64,000 nt of DNA from Bradyrhizobium sp. CCBAU 051011 (GCF_009930815.1 NZ_CP022222.1:7358501-7422500), one strand, 5' to 3'; positions 38,560 through 49,028 are shown, counted from the stretch's first letter. Translations and numbers: made by a program. The notes: a model not told the origin generated them from the sequence alone.

Positions 38560-38647
38560 GTAGGATGGGTGGAGCGAAGCGATACCCATCAATGCCACCA
38601 ATACGGCGCATGTCGCGATGGGTTTCGCTTCGCTCTACCCATCCTAC
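38560..38647. repeat. GTAGGATGGGT palindromic repeat
   Basis: GTAGGATGGGTGGAGCGAAG... and ...GCTCTACCCATCCTAC form nearly perfect long arms. Related to 28791-28877. A shorter CATTGCCAACCAGGCGAAGCAATCCA remnant precedes it. Confidence 0.7.
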
Positions 38648-38674
38648 AGCAGCCAGTACGCCGCGGCCCATCAG

Positions 38675-38754
38675 CGTCATTGCGAGCGCAGCGAAGCAAT
38701 CCATTTTTCCGTTATGCCGCGAGATGGATTGCTTCGCTGCGCTCGCAATGACGG
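38675..38754. repeat. CGTCATTGCGAGCG-type palindromic repeat
   Basis: Full copy, starting CGTCATTGCGAGCGCAGCGA and ending CGCTCGCAATGACGG, with near-perfect arms through AAGCAATCCAT and ATGGATTGCTT. Confidence 0.85.
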
Positions 38755-38804
38755 TGATATAGATTCGCGATCTCGCGACATGTTTTGCCCGAGTTTTTCA
38801 TCTC

Positions 38805-39180
38805 TTTGTCCGCCCTCTCATTGGGAGGGCGCAGGGAAGACCGGGTGCTTGCTGCACCCGAGGTCTCGTGTGCCGTTGCGCATAAAGGAAAACGCACACG
38901 AGCATACAGGTACAGCGGAAACACTCCGGCCTTCCCTGCGCAATGGCTTTACGGCTTATAACGAGCTCTCCCCGGAGAACGGCTCTTTTGCCTCCGTCGC
39001 CCCCGAGAAGCTTCGCTTCTCTTGGACTTAACGCCAGCACCGCGACGCCAGGACCACACGACTTCGCCGTACGCTTCCGGCGCGCACGTCTCGCGCCATT
39101 CACGTCCATCGCATCTCACCGCGCGTTCGTGACGATGGCCGACGCCCCTCATTTGCCGTGAGACGGGCGGAGTTATGCGA
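38805..39180. repeat. structured interspersed element, possible RNA
   Basis: This 375-base stretch has no convincing ORF but strong nested pairing: GCGCAGGGAAGACCGG (38829-38844) with CCGGCCTTCCCTGCGC (38926-38941), 15 of 16 bases complementary plus a G-U-type position; inside it GGGTGC/GCACCC (38843-38859) and CTCGTGTGC/GCACACGAG (38865-38902); then GAGAAGC/GCTTCTC (39005-39021). From memory, similar sequence is repeated in Bradyrhizobium and Rhodopseudomonas genomes, so I call it a repeat of unknown nature. The edges are approximate. Confidence 0.6.
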
Positions 39181-39358
39181 CTGATTTGGGTGAGAACGAA
39201 AGCAGAATATTTTTAAGAGCGCCACTGGACACAACATCTAGCTGATTTGTCCCTCAACCTGCGCGAGATTTTCGTCGGTCCTCTCGTGAACCAGATCACA
39301 TGCGGGCGTTTTGACTGCGCCTATAAACCATCCGGGGCTGACAGATGGATTTCCCAAG

Positions 39359-39604
39359 ATGGAAAGCTCACTCCCACAGCGGAAAGCCAGGACGCGACGC
39401 TGGCTGATAACGGCCTTCCTGATTTACGGCGCGATGATCGCCGGTCTTCTTGGATTTGTTGCAGTTTTTTCCAGTAACGACACCCATGAGACAGCGGCCG
39501 AAAACACGGCGACCGTAGCGGCCACGAAACCTGCGCGATTTGAGGCCGTGATCGCCAACTGGAACCGGTATCGCAACAAAGACGCGAGGGCGGACGCGCG
39601 GTAA
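39359..39604 (+). CDS. small membrane protein, hypothetical
   Basis: About 81 residues: basic start ESSLPQRKARTRRW, one membrane helix (LITAFLIYGAMIAGLLGFVAVF) and a short polar tail. The frame is open to a TTG at 39311. No clear Shine-Dalgarno sequence supports either start, and I recognise no family. Confidence is modest. Confidence 0.45.
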   Translation: MESSLPQRKARTRRWLITAFLIYGAMIAGLLGFVAVFSSNDTHETAAENTATVAATKPARFEAVIANWNRYRNKDARADAR

Positions 39605-39615
39605 TCGCACTGCGC

Positions 39616-40191
39616 TCAATCGAGAAGCAGGCGGCCGACCGGTTCGGCGCGGTCGCTGCCGCCTTTGACGACGACGATCTCGCCGCTGGCCGGCGAGACG
39701 CCGGTCAGCGCCGAAATGTTCGCGCCGTGCGTCACGACGAGCAGGTTTCCGCCTGCCGTCCATTTCGCGATGAGCGCGCGCCCTCCTGCCGTAAGCGTCT
39801 CCCTTTGATCGCGCAGCACCACGACATTGCCGAATGTCGGCTCGGTCTCGATCGTGCCGAGGTTCATCAACTTGGCGGTGTCGGTGCACCGGCACCACGG
39901 CGAACTCAGGATCTTTTCGAACGCGATCCCTTCCCGTTTGAGCCGCGCGCCGATCTTTTCCGCGTCCGCCCTGCCCTTGGCGCTGAGGTTGCGCTGGGTG
40001 GCGCAATCCTCGACGCGGAAGCCGGGCGGATCGCCAAAGCCTCCCGGCGCATCGGCGTGCCGCATCAGCGCGACATGCCCGCCGGCGCGCAGGGCATTCC
40101 AGGCCTTTGCAGCCTCGTCGGCGATGGCGGTCTCCGCCGTGGCGCTGAGGCCGAGCAGGAGTACGAAGATGGCGAAGCGAATAAGGGACAT
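39616..40191 (-). CDS. secreted histidine phosphatase family protein
   Basis: 191 residues from the ATG before SLIRFAIFVLLLGL, with GAGGT 5 bases upstream. After a signal peptide, the phosphatase core reads HVALMRHADAPGG (RH catalytic), LSAKGRADAEKIG, SSPWCRCTDTAKL and LLVVTHGANISALTG (second catalytic His). It would act as a phosphomonoesterase in the periplasm. It is probably cotranscribed with the DUF6644 gene, 10 bases upstream. Confidence 0.85.
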   Translation of the reverse strand: MSLIRFAIFVLLLGLSATAETAIADEAAKAWNALRAGGHVALMRHADAPGGFGDPPGFRVEDCATQRNLSAKGRADAEKIGARLKREGIAFEKILSSPWCRCTDTAKLMNLGTIETEPTFGNVVVLRDQRETLTAGGRALIAKWTAGGNLLVVTHGANISALTGVSPASGEIVVVKGGSDRAEPVGRLLLD

Positions 40192-40201
40192 AGCCACCTC
40201 A

Positions 40202-40690
40202 CTAGAAGTAGGCAATCAGGCGTCCCGCACAGATAACGCCGAGCCACAGCAGGATCGATAGCAGCGCCGTCGCCTTGGCTCCAAGGGAGGCTTCCTTTCC
40301 CCACGCTTCAGCATGGCGCCATGGGATCGCATGCGCGATCACGATGTTGATCAGCGCCGCCACAATCAGCAGCGCCTTGGCCTGGAATGCCGGGTTCTTC
40401 ACAACATGCGAGGCATCGGCGCTGAACAGCAAAAATCCCATGCTGATCGCGACCAGAAAGCCGGCGCGCGACACCGGCAACAGCAATTGCGCCATCGGCT
40501 GGATCGCAATCGCGCGCCCGAGCCCCAATAGCCTCAGATCGAGCGCCAGGATCGATCCGACGAGCACCACAAAGCCGATGATGTGCAAAATCTCGACCGC
40601 GGGATAAAGCGCGGGCGAAGAGCGCATCGTGTGTCCCAGCGCGCTTTCCTGCAGCGACAGGAAGATCGATGCGGCCGGCTGATGTTCCAC
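40202..40690 (-). CDS. DUF6644-like membrane protein
   Basis: 162 residues with four predicted membrane helices (about residues 27-50, 65-85, 103-120 and 140-160). The features EILHIIGFVVLVGSILALDLRLLG and FQAKALLIVAALINIVIAHAIPWRH recall the DUF6644 family. It follows the DUF6152-like gene and precedes the phosphatase; these may be one operon. The function is unknown. Confidence 0.7.
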   Translation of the reverse strand: MEHQPAASIFLSLQESALGHTMRSSPALYPAVEILHIIGFVVLVGSILALDLRLLGLGRAIAIQPMAQLLLPVSRAGFLVAISMGFLLFSADASHVVKNPAFQAKALLIVAALINIVIAHAIPWRHAEAWGKEASLGAKATALLSILLWLGVICAGRLIAYF

Positions 40691-40696
40691 GCGCGC

Positions 40697-41053
40697 CTAC
40701 CGCAACTCGATCCGCTTGCCGTCGAGCACGATATATTCGATCCGCGCCTCGTCCGGCTTGGTGGTGTGAGGATAGCCGAACACGGTGCAGGTCTTGCCGG
40801 GCGCGATCAGATCAGCCGTCGCGCCGCGCGCCTGCATGCGCGAGGGCGGCGCCAGGACGAAGTGCCAGCGCTTGCCGTCGACCTCCATCTCGATCTCGCA
40901 ATGCGGGTTCTCGAAGGTCGATTTCAGAATCTTGCCGGTGACGGTGAAGGATTTTGACGTATCGTATCCGCCCCAGCCGTGATGGGCGATGGCGGAAGCC
41001 GGCACGAGCGCTGCCGCAAGCGACAGGAATAAGCGACGGGTGAGTGAGGTCAT
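40697..41053 (-). CDS. DUF6152-like secreted protein
   Basis: 118 residues. The signal TSLTRRLFLSLAAALVPASAIAHHGWGGYDTSK has a Tat-like RR and an HHGW start of the mature protein, followed by FTVTGKILKSTFENPHCEIEMEVDGKRW. This matches the DUF6152 family. It is the first of three minus-strand genes with DUF6644 and a phosphatase. Histidines at the start of the mature part could bind metal, but this is speculation. Confidence 0.75.
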   Translation of the reverse strand: MTSLTRRLFLSLAAALVPASAIAHHGWGGYDTSKSFTVTGKILKSTFENPHCEIEMEVDGKRWHFVLAPPSRMQARGATADLIAPGKTCTVFGYPHTTKPDEARIEYIVLDGKRIELR

Positions 41054-41158
41054 GGCAGCCTCCGTCGATCAGAGCCCGGAATCTATGGTGGCGTGCGCGG
41101 GGCAGCAAGCCTTTCTCCGCCAGGTTGTCCTTCCACCCGCTGCGTCGATCGGGTCCCC

Positions 41159-41380
41159 CTACAGCCCCGTATATCCAGCCTTCACCGGATCATTGCTGCC
41201 GTCGAGCTGGCGCAAATAGGTCAGTCCGCACACCGTCAGCCGGTGCGGATCCTTCTCGCCGGCCTCGACCAGCGTGGTGAGATAGGCCGTCACCTTGGCG
41301 CGCGCCTCGTCGCTGGCTGCGGAAGTGCAGTTCAGAAGCAGGTCATAGGTCTGCATGATGCGATCGATCGCGGCTTCCAT
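41159..41380 (-). CDS. small conserved hypothetical protein
   Basis: 73 residues from an ATG with GAGGAG 6 bases upstream: EAAIDRIMQTYDLLLNCTSAASDEARAKVTAYLTTLVEAGEKDPHRLTVCGLTYLRQLDG. It appears all-helical. The frame open to 41587 overlaps another gene. No function is recognised. Confidence 0.6.
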   Translation of the reverse strand: MEAAIDRIMQTYDLLLNCTSAASDEARAKVTAYLTTLVEAGEKDPHRLTVCGLTYLRQLDGSNDPVKAGYTGL

Positions 41381-41417
41381 GGAATTCTCCTCACGTGGGA
41401 TGACACCGTTGATACGG

Positions 41418-41642
41418 TCAGGCCGATACGCTGGCCTCGAATTTGGCGATTGCCCTGTTGGCGAGCCTAATCCGGTTGAATTCGCCGAGCTGGAACATCT
41501 TGACGATGATTTCGAGCAGCCGCTCGTCGGTGGCGAAGCTGTCGGCGATGGCGCCGGTTTTGCGGAGGTAGTTCGAGGCGATGGCATAGGCGTCGTCCAC
41601 CACCTCGAAGTTCATGACCTGCAACCCACGCTCGACCAGCAT
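41418..41642 (-). CDS. small conserved hypothetical protein
   Basis: 74 residues: NFEVVDDAYAIASNYLRKTGAIADSFATDERLLEIIVKMFQLGEFNRIRLANRAIAKFEA, all-helical and soluble. An alternative start at 41615 (MNFEV) is possible. It is 37 bases upstream of the other small gene and in the same direction; a two-gene operon is likely. The function is unknown. Confidence 0.55.
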   Translation of the reverse strand: MLVERGLQVMNFEVVDDAYAIASNYLRKTGAIADSFATDERLLEIIVKMFQLGEFNRIRLANRAIAKFEASVSA

Positions 41643-41756
41643 GCCCCACCTGTTTTATGGCCGGGCCGACAATGCGCAAGGGCGCGAGATGGTTCCATTT
41701 TTTTTGGAACACGGAACTTTAGGCGATCAAACAAACGTGCTTCGGCCTGATTTCAC

Positions 41757-42851
41757 TCAGGAAATCGGCAGTTCGGTCTGCGGATCGAAGAAATGCAGGC
41801 GGCCGGCCTGCGCCGACAGGCGAACCCGGTCGCCGCGCGCGATCACGGTTTCCGCCGGCACGCGGGCGGCGGTGATGCTGGCATTGCCCACCCTCGTCTC
41901 CAGCAGGATTTCCGAACCGAGCTGCTCGACGACCTCGACGTGGGCGTCGAAACCAAGGCCCGGGGCGCCAGTGCCGAGCGAGAGGTGCTCCGGCCGCATG
42001 CCCATGATCACGCGGCGACCGCTGTGCACCGCGAGCGCGGACGCATCCGCGGGCCCGATCGTGAGCCGCAGGCCCTCCGTCTCGACCGATGTCACGCCCG
42101 CCGCGCTGCGCACGTTGACGTCGATAAAGTTCATCGCGGGCGCGCCGATGAAGCCGGCGACGAACTTGTTGGCGGGCTTGCCATAGACCTGCAGCGGCGT
42201 ACCGATCTGCTGAATGCGGCCGTCGCGCATGATGACGACGCGGTCCCCGAGCGTCATGGCCTCGACCTGGTCGTGGGTCACGAATACCGAGGTGGTCGGA
42301 ATTTCCGCATGCAGCCGCTTGATCTCGATACGCATCTGGGCGCGCAGCTTGGCATCGAGGTTCGACAGTGGCTCGTCGAACAGAAACACCTGCGGGTTGC
42401 GGACGATGCAGCGGCCGAGCGCGACGCGCTGCTGCTGGCCGCCCGAAAGCTGCTTCGGCTTGCGCTGCAGCAAATCATGCAGCCCGAGCATGCCGGCGGC
42501 GCGGTCGATCGCCGTCTTGATCTCAGCCTCCGGCGTCTTCTTGTTGCGCAGGCCGAAAGCCAGATTGTCGTAGACGCTCATGTGCTGGTAGAGCGCGTAG
42601 TTCTGGAACACCATGGCGACGTCGCGGTCGCGCGGCGGCAGGTGATTGACCACCTTGTTGCCGATGCGGATGTCGCCGCTGGTGATGTCTTCCAGGCCTG
42701 CGATCATGCGCAGCGTCGTCGACTTGCCGCAGCCGGATGGGCCGACCAGCGCCACGAACTCCTTGTCGGCAATCTCGAGATCGACGTCCTTCACGGCGTG
42801 GAACAGCGAGCCATAATGCTTGTTGAGCTTGCTCAGTGAAATTGCTGCCAT
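41757..42851 (-). CDS. sugar ABC transporter ATP-binding protein (MalK/UgpC type)
   Basis: 364 residues. Walker [11 protein letters not shown]-loop, signature [13 protein letters not shown] and Walker [17 protein letters not shown] are intact, with the HDQVEAMTL switch. The C-terminal TOBE/regulatory domain (GVRPEHL-like [10 protein letters not shown]) follows. It powers uptake of a sugar or polyol. The ATG before [13 protein letters not shown] is chosen; the frame is open to 43046. Last gene of the importer set. Confidence 0.93.
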   Translation of the reverse strand: MAAISLSKLNKHYGSLFHAVKDVDLEIADKEFVALVGPSGCGKSTTLRMIAGLEDITSGDIRIGNKVVNHLPPRDRDVAMVFQNYALYQHMSVYDNLAFGLRNKKTPEAEIKTAIDRAAGMLGLHDLLQRKPKQLSGGQQQRVALGRCIVRNPQVFLFDEPLSNLDAKLRAQMRIEIKRLHAEIPTTSVFVTHDQVEAMTLGDRVVIMRDGRIQQIGTPLQVYGKPANKFVAGFIGAPAMNFIDVNVRSAAGVTSVETEGLRLTIGPADASALAVHSGRRVIMGMRPEHLSLGTGAPGLGFDAHVEVVEQLGSEILLETRVGNASITAARVPAETVIARGDRVRLSAQAGRLHFFDPQTELPIS

Positions 42852-42925
42852 TGCCTCGCCGCTATCGAACCTGTTGCTGTTTGGAAAGCCCGCCGCAAAT
42901 CGCGCGGCGGGCCTCACGTCGTTGA

Positions 42926-44212
42926 TTACTGCGCGGCCTTGCTGACCAGCGGGGCGTTCTCGGCGAGTACCTTTGCAATGTCCTCGCGCTTGCCGGTGAC
43001 CGCTTTGGTGACGGCGTCGTTGAACGCCTTGTGCACGGCGGGCCATTGCGGGAAATAATAGGCGCCGCGCACCTTGTCCGGGGAGTCGAGCACCGCCTCC
43101 TTCAGCAGCTTCATGAAGGGATCCTGCGCGGCGATCTCCGGCCAGAACTCTGTGTTGGGCGGTGGCGCGCCGGTCGCCTTGAACATTTTGATCTGGCCTT
43201 CCTTGTCGAGCATCATCGCATTCAGCATCTGCTTGGCGAGCTTCTTGCGCTCTTCCGGTATAGACTTCGGGATTGCCCAGCCCCAGATGTCATCCCAGCC
43301 GAAGGGCTTCTTCCGGTCGGGGCCGAGTGGGAAGCGCGCCGCGGCGACCTTGCCGGCAATCTTCGACTTGTTGGGATCGTTGAACGTGCCCCACCACAGC
43401 GTATCAGCCACCGTGAATGCGGCGTCGCCCGCCATGAAGATGGCGTTGGCTTCGTTGCGGTCATAGGCCGGCATGCCGCGCGGCGCGATCTTGTGGGTGT
43501 TGATCGCATCCCACCAGTACTCCACCGTCTTCTGCATGCAGGGGTCGGTCATGCTCGATTTCCAGCCGGCTTCCGCGAGCTTCTTGTTGTCCCGCTCGTA
43601 GGCCGGCAGCAGCACGTCGCAATTGTTGGCCCACATCGACCAGAACCAGCTGAACCAGGAGTGGTTCATCGACATGCCACCGACATAGCCGAACTTCACC
43701 TTGCCGTCCGCCTGTAGCTTCTTGCTCAGGGTGACGAGCTCATCCAGCGTCTTCGGCACTTCGTCGGGCTTGACGAGGTCGGAGCGGTAGAAGAACACGC
43801 TGAAAGTCTGGCCCATCGGTACGACGGTGTTCTGTCCCTGCGCATTGGCGAACACGATGGGCGACATGCTCCATTTGGAGCCAAACTTGTTGGCTTCGAC
43901 ATCGTCGGTCGGCTCCAGCAGATGCGCCCAGGTCTGACCCCAGTCGTCATTGTGCCAGATCACGTCATACTGATCCGAGTTCGAGGTCAGCGAGGCCGTC
44001 ATCTTCTCGACATAGACGCCGTAGGAATTCGGCACCTTGACGATCTTGACGCCGTTCTTGGCGCCCCAGGCCTCGAACATCGCAATCGAGGCATCCTGGA
44101 TCGGGCTCGGCTGATAGCCGATCCGCAGCTCCTTCACCTGTGCGGCGGCACTGCCGGTCACAGCCACCAGGGCTGCGGTTGCCGCAACGAACCATCTCGC
44201 CAGTCCCTGCAT
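42926..44212 (-). CDS. sugar ABC transporter substrate-binding protein
   Basis: About 428 residues from the ATG before [23 protein letters not shown], with a GAGGAGGAG ribosome binding site. After the signal peptide, the mature region is [32 protein letters not shown], with [18 protein letters not shown] and [23 protein letters not shown]. The family is the extracellular solute-binding protein 1 type. The ligand is unknown. Confidence 0.88.
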   Translation of the reverse strand: MQGLARWFVAATAALVAVTGSAAAQVKELRIGYQPSPIQDASIAMFEAWGAKNGVKIVKVPNSYGVYVEKMTASLTSNSDQYDVIWHNDDWGQTWAHLLEPTDDVEANKFGSKWSMSPIVFANAQGQNTVVPMGQTFSVFFYRSDLVKPDEVPKTLDELVTLSKKLQADGKVKFGYVGGMSMNHSWFSWFWSMWANNCDVLLPAYERDNKKLAEAGWKSSMTDPCMQKTVEYWWDAINTHKIAPRGMPAYDRNEANAIFMAGDAAFTVADTLWWGTFNDPNKSKIAGKVAAARFPLGPDRKKPFGWDDIWGWAIPKSIPEERKKLAKQMLNAMMLDKEGQIKMFKATGAPPPNTEFWPEIAAQDPFMKLLKEAVLDSPDKVRGAYYFPQWPAVHKAFNDAVTKAVTGKREDIAKVLAENAPLVSKAAQ

Positions 44213-44256
44213 CGCCTCTCCTCCTCTTTTTGTCGTTGTGTCGTGTCGTCCCTCAG

Positions 44257-45093
44257 CTAGATCCGTAGTCCCCGGATGACGTATTTCTGGCCGAACAGCG
44301 CGATCAGGAAGGCCGGCACCAGCGCCATGACCGCGGTCGCCGCCATCAGATTCCAGCGCAGTCCCATCTCGGTGACGAACTGCGCCATGACCACCGTGAT
44401 GACAGGCACGCGATTGCCGGTAAGGATCAGCGCGAACAAAAACTCGTTCCAGGTGAACAACCAGCACAGCACCGCGAGCGCCGATATCGCCGGCAGCGCC
44501 GACGGCACCGCGACGCGGATGAAGGCGCCCCACCGGGTGCAACCGTCGATCATGGCGGCATATTCCATCGACGGATCAATGCCGTCGAAAAAGCCCTTCA
44601 TCAGCCAGGAGAAGAAGCAGATGTGCACCGCTATGTGCGGCAGCAGCAGGCCGGTATAGGTGTCATAGAGGCCCCAGCTTTGCGTCACAAAATAGAGCGG
44701 CAAGACCCAGGAGATGTAGGGCACGCAGCGGAACACATAGATGGTGCCGAACCAGAGTCGCGAGGCCGGCCCGGTGAAGCGCGACAACATGTAGCCACTC
44801 GAGACCGTCACCAGCAGCGAGAACACGGTCGCCAATGTCGAGATCAGCGCGCTGTTGAGAAAGGCCGCCACAATCCGGTCGTCGGTCAACACCTCGGCGA
44901 AGCTGGCGAGCGTGAACTCGGTGCCGCGATGGACGTAATAGATGCCGGATTCCGGGCGCAGCGAGGTCAGGATCAGCCACAGCACCGGAAAGGCGAACGC
45001 AAAGCAGATGAAGGCGACCGCGAGCGCAAACAGCGTCTTGCGGCCCATCGGCGGCAGCCACGGCAGAAATTGGGGGCGGCTTACCATGGCCAT
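44257..45093 (-). CDS. sugar ABC transporter permease (MalG type)
   Basis: About 278 residues with six membrane helices. The EAA loop is MIDGCTRWGAFIRVAVPSALPAISALAV. The start LFALAVAFICFAFAFPVLWLILTSLRPESG is typical of carbohydrate permeases. ATGs at 45093 and 45087 are both possible; the first is used. It follows the other permease by 4 bases. Confidence 0.9.
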   Translation of the reverse strand: MAMVSRPQFLPWLPPMGRKTLFALAVAFICFAFAFPVLWLILTSLRPESGIYYVHRGTEFTLASFAEVLTDDRIVAAFLNSALISTLATVFSLLVTVSSGYMLSRFTGPASRLWFGTIYVFRCVPYISWVLPLYFVTQSWGLYDTYTGLLLPHIAVHICFFSWLMKGFFDGIDPSMEYAAMIDGCTRWGAFIRVAVPSALPAISALAVLCWLFTWNEFLFALILTGNRVPVITVVMAQFVTEMGLRWNLMAATAVMALVPAFLIALFGQKYVIRGLRI

Positions 45094-45097
45094 CGGA

Positions 45098-45991
45098 TCA
45101 AGCCTTTGCGATACGGTCGACGAGGCGATAGAGCGCCACGCCAATCACGAGAATGACGAGCCCGCCGATGATCGCGGCTGCCGAACCGCGGCCGAGATCG
45201 AGATTGAGGAAGGCGTGGACATAGGCGTAGAGGCTGAACAGCTCGGTCGAGCGGCCCGGCCCGCCGCCGGTCAGCGTCCACACGATATCGAAAGTGCGGA
45301 AGGCGTCGATGGCGCGGATCACCACGCAGACCACGATCACCGGGCGCAGCATCGGCAGCGTGAGATAGCGGAACACGCGCCAGGCGGTGGTGCCGTCGAT
45401 GGCGGCGGCCTCGAATGGCTCCTTCGGCAGGCTCTGCAGGCCCGCGAGCAGCAATAGCGTGAACCACGGCGTCCACAGCCAGATGTCGGTCAGCAAGATG
45501 ATGCCGAACGCGCTCCAGCGCTGCACCAGCCAGGGCTGCCCATCGAGGCCGATGGCTTCCAGCACCACATTCACGATGCCGAACTGGTCGTTGAAGATCC
45601 AGCGGATCATGATCGCGGCGATCACGGGCGCCACCATCAGCGGCACCAGGAGGATCGTCTGCACCAGCTTCTGGCCGCGGAACGGACGGTTGAGCAGGAG
45701 CGCCAAAGCCAGCCCTGCCACCAGCGCGCCGGCAACGCTCAGCACCATGAACAGGAAGGTGTTCGGCAGCACTACGTACAGGAACGCCGGATCCGATATC
45801 ACGGCGACATAGTGGTCGAAGCCGATCCAGGTCTTCTTGGGATTGTAGAGCGCCCAGTCGCGAAAGCTGGCGTTGGCGCCAATCACGATCGGCACGACCT
45901 GAAACAACAACAGCAGCAGCGCAGCCGGCGCGATCAGAAGCAGCACGAAGCGCTGTTGCTCGCCGAACATGGGACGCCGTGATGCCGACAA
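45098..45991 (-). CDS. sugar ABC transporter permease (MalF type)
   Basis: 297 residues with six membrane helices. The EAA loop is FEAAAIDGTTAWRVFRYLTLPMLRPVIVV. A second copy of a characteristic QRFVLLLIAPAALLLLLFQVVP start is seen. The start may be the TTG at 45991 (GGGGA 8 bases upstream) or the ATG at 45970. It is the first gene of the importer, read 45991 to 41757, with an operator-like repeat 100 bases upstream. Confidence 0.9.
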   Translation of the reverse strand: MSASRRPMFGEQQRFVLLLIAPAALLLLLFQVVPIVIGANASFRDWALYNPKKTWIGFDHYVAVISDPAFLYVVLPNTFLFMVLSVAGALVAGLALALLLNRPFRGQKLVQTILLVPLMVAPVIAAIMIRWIFNDQFGIVNVVLEAIGLDGQPWLVQRWSAFGIILLTDIWLWTPWFTLLLLAGLQSLPKEPFEAAAIDGTTAWRVFRYLTLPMLRPVIVVCVVIRAIDAFRTFDIVWTLTGGGPGRSTELFSLYAYVHAFLNLDLGRGSAAAIIGGLVILVIGVALYRLVDRIAKA

Positions 45992-46103
45992 GCCCGTTTC
46001 CCCATTTGGGCGTCAAGCCGTCACGGCTCTTTCCGGCCGCTACGTGCGTGAAGCCTGTATTTATTTGGGATTATGGGCGGGGGCTCGAAGGCTAGTCAAT
46101 CCG

Positions 46104-46124
46104 GATTGTGCAAGAGGCACAATC
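46104..46124. promoter_or_regulatory. operator-like inverted repeat upstream of sugar importer
   Basis: GATTGTGC-AAGAG-GCACAATC is a perfect 8-bp inverted repeat. A further GGTGCAAA lies at 46129. It lies 113 bases upstream of the first permease gene, where an operator for a LacI- or GntR-type repressor could be. No regulator gene lies next to the operon, so the protein is unknown. Confidence 0.5.
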
Positions 46125-46212
46125 GGATGGTGCAAAGGAAGTCGGTGAACGCCGGGCGCAATCTAAACATCCGTGCGCAGCGACGCGACTTGAGGTTGTC
46201 TGAAAAACAAAA

Positions 46213-46244
46213 CGCACCGGACCCGGAAAACCGGGGCCGATGCG
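46213..46244 (-). terminator. Rho-independent terminator of the LdtR-type gene
   Basis: On the minus strand, CGCATCGGCCCCGG pairs with CCGGGTCCGGTGCG around a TTTT loop and is followed by TTTTGTTTTTC. It lies about 100 bases past the regulator gene's stop, and about 220 bases upstream of the importer. Confidence 0.85.
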
Positions 46245-46341
46245 CTTTGAGCAAGGCTTACTGCCTTGCCAGTTCATTGTCCGCCCTTTGGTTTGCCGGT
46301 CTTCTATGTGGCCGGCTTGACCGTTAGGCAGAACGAAATTC

Positions 46342-46857
46342 TCAGAGCCGATACAGGATCTGGTCGGTCCAGAACCGCTCGAGGCGGTGCAGCGACTTGT
46401 TCAGCGTCGCGAACTCCTCGTTCGAGATGCCGCCGACCTGCTCCACCGTCTTGACGTGCTTCTGATAGAGCGCGTCGACGATCTTGCGGATCTCCTGGCC
46501 CTGCGCGGTCAGGCGGATGCGGACCGAGCGACGATCAACGCGGGAGCGCTGATGATCGAGGAAGCCGAGCTCAACGAGCTTCTTCAGGTTGTAGGAGACA
46601 TTGGAGCCGAGATAGTAACCGCGCGTGCGCAGCTCGCCCGCGGTCAGCTCCTTGTCGCCGATGTTATAGAGCAGCAGAGCCTGCACCGAATTGATGTCGG
46701 CGCGGCCGCGGCGATCGAATTCGTCCTTGATGACGTCGAGCAGCCGGCGATGAAGCCGCTCCACCAAAGTCAACGCTTCCAGATAGAGCGGCTGCACCGG
46801 AGTTTGACCGGCAGAGCGTTCAGCGGTTTCCACCGCCGTCGCAACGGCTTTGATCAT
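46342..46857 (-). CDS. ldtR: MarR family regulator, LdtR type
   Basis: 171 residues. The segment RADINSVQALLLYNIGDKELTAGELRTRGYYLGSNVSYNLKKLVELGFLDHQRSRVDRRSVRIRLTAQG matches LdtR, the MarR-type regulator studied in Liberibacter, which controls L,D-transpeptidase and osmotic stress. The role in this organism is inferred from the family; there is no ldt gene nearby. The order ldtR, DUF6163, hemB is conserved in relatives (from memory). Confidence 0.75.
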   Translation of the reverse strand: MIKAVATAVETAERSAGQTPVQPLYLEALTLVERLHRRLLDVIKDEFDRRGRADINSVQALLLYNIGDKELTAGELRTRGYYLGSNVSYNLKKLVELGFLDHQRSRVDRRSVRIRLTAQGQEIRKIVDALYQKHVKTVEQVGGISNEEFATLNKSLHRLERFWTDQILYRL

Positions 46858-47300
46858 GACACTTCCCCTGTCGTCGTTTTTCGACTTATTTCGACGAAAC
46901 TTCTGTCCCGCCTGATAGCTTCAACTTAAGGGGCCCGTTTGAAGATCCGCTTAAATAAGACAATAAAGAGATCATGAATTTAACAGAGTGAATTGTGCAT
47001 TAAGCCCTATGGATCAAGGCTTTTTGCAACATTTCATTGAGGCTGGAAGCGCCCTGTTCACGCTTCGTCTGCACCCCCTGTCGCATTCGGAAACAGGTGC
47101 GTCTGAAATCGAAACGCTCGCGTAAGATGTGTGGTGGAACCCTTTACGCCCCTTAACGGTGACTGAAAGGTTACCGGGAAAATTTTGGAAAATTGTACGG
47201 GACCGCGTCGCGATTTTTGCACGCGAATTGATTATGGCGGAAAACTGACACGTTGCTTCTCCCTTCTTCCCGCGTCGAGGGAGCGCATCAGCGCAAACCG
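46858..47300. promoter_or_regulatory. gene-free region upstream of the LdtR-type gene
   Basis: About 440 bases between two minus-strand genes. It is AT-rich near 46870-47020 and contains repeated TTTCGACTTATTTCGACG-type words (46880-46900) close to the regulator start, which might be its own operator. I see no further gene with coding character in 47014-47300. Confidence 0.4.
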
Positions 47301-47828
47301 CTACGGCGGGCGTTCGCGCGCGGCCATCCATGCGAGCATGAGATAGGCGCCGAGCATCACGGCCTCGAGCGCCACCACTGTCAGGCTGCCGCCATAGATC
47401 CCCGGGAACATCAGTTCGATTACCGCCATCGACACCACGGTGGTGAGCCACACCACCGCGCCCCAGGGCGTGGCGAGCCAGAGGCCGACGGCGGCGACGA
47501 GTTCGATGACGGCGAAATAGACGGTCGCCGTCTGCCAGGCCATCGACTGGTTCTCGAACGCCTCTTCCTCGCCGCCGATGAAACCTGTGACCTGCGCCCA
47601 GTGGTACAGGCCCTTCATGATCGACACGATCGCCATGATGCGCAGGAACAGCACGAGGCGCCGCGTCCACACATTCTCCTCGGACTCGATCCGTTCCGAC
47701 GACATCGCCCCGACCGACATCGCATTGTCCCGGGCCTTGTCCCGCGCCGAAAGGTCAGACGCCGGCCCACGAGCTGAATTGGAAGCTGCCCCCGGAATCG
47801 GGGCTGAATGGTGCTGGAATCTGCTCAT
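47301..47828 (-). CDS. DUF6163-like membrane protein
   Basis: 175 residues. A disordered N-terminus precedes RRLVLFLRIMAIVSIMKGLYHWAQVTGFIGGEEEAFENQSMAWQTATVYFAVIELVAAVGLWLATPWGAVVWLTTVVSMAVIELMF, four membrane helices in total. This is the DUF6163 layout. It is read away from hemB. The function is unknown. Several in-frame ATGs in the N-terminus leave the start open. Confidence 0.7.
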   Translation of the reverse strand: MSRFQHHSAPIPGAASNSARGPASDLSARDKARDNAMSVGAMSSERIESEENVWTRRLVLFLRIMAIVSIMKGLYHWAQVTGFIGGEEEAFENQSMAWQTATVYFAVIELVAAVGLWLATPWGAVVWLTTVVSMAVIELMFPGIYGGSLTVVALEAVMLGAYLMLAWMAARERPP

Positions 47829-47939
47829 GGCCTCATGTCTTGGCCCGCCGGCACGGCAAAATCAATTGCCGATGAGATGGATCAAGGCGCGGTGACGGGC
47901 GGCGGGCAAGGTGCTAGAACTGGAACAAATCAAAATTGA

Positions 47940-49027
<1,088 letters not shown>

Positions 49028-49028
<1 letters not shown>

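Noticed and set aside
36058..38751. 897-codon plus-strand frame across nrdR, glyA and the GST gene
   Set aside because: It runs antisense to three recognisable genes and a repeat. GC-rich bias explains the long open frame.
38943..39161. Small frames in the structured element
   Set aside because: Frames exist on both strands with no ribosome binding site, and the sequence is dominated by stems.
46073..46327. 84-codon plus-strand frame
   Set aside because: It overlaps an operator-like repeat and a clear terminator, and has no coding character.
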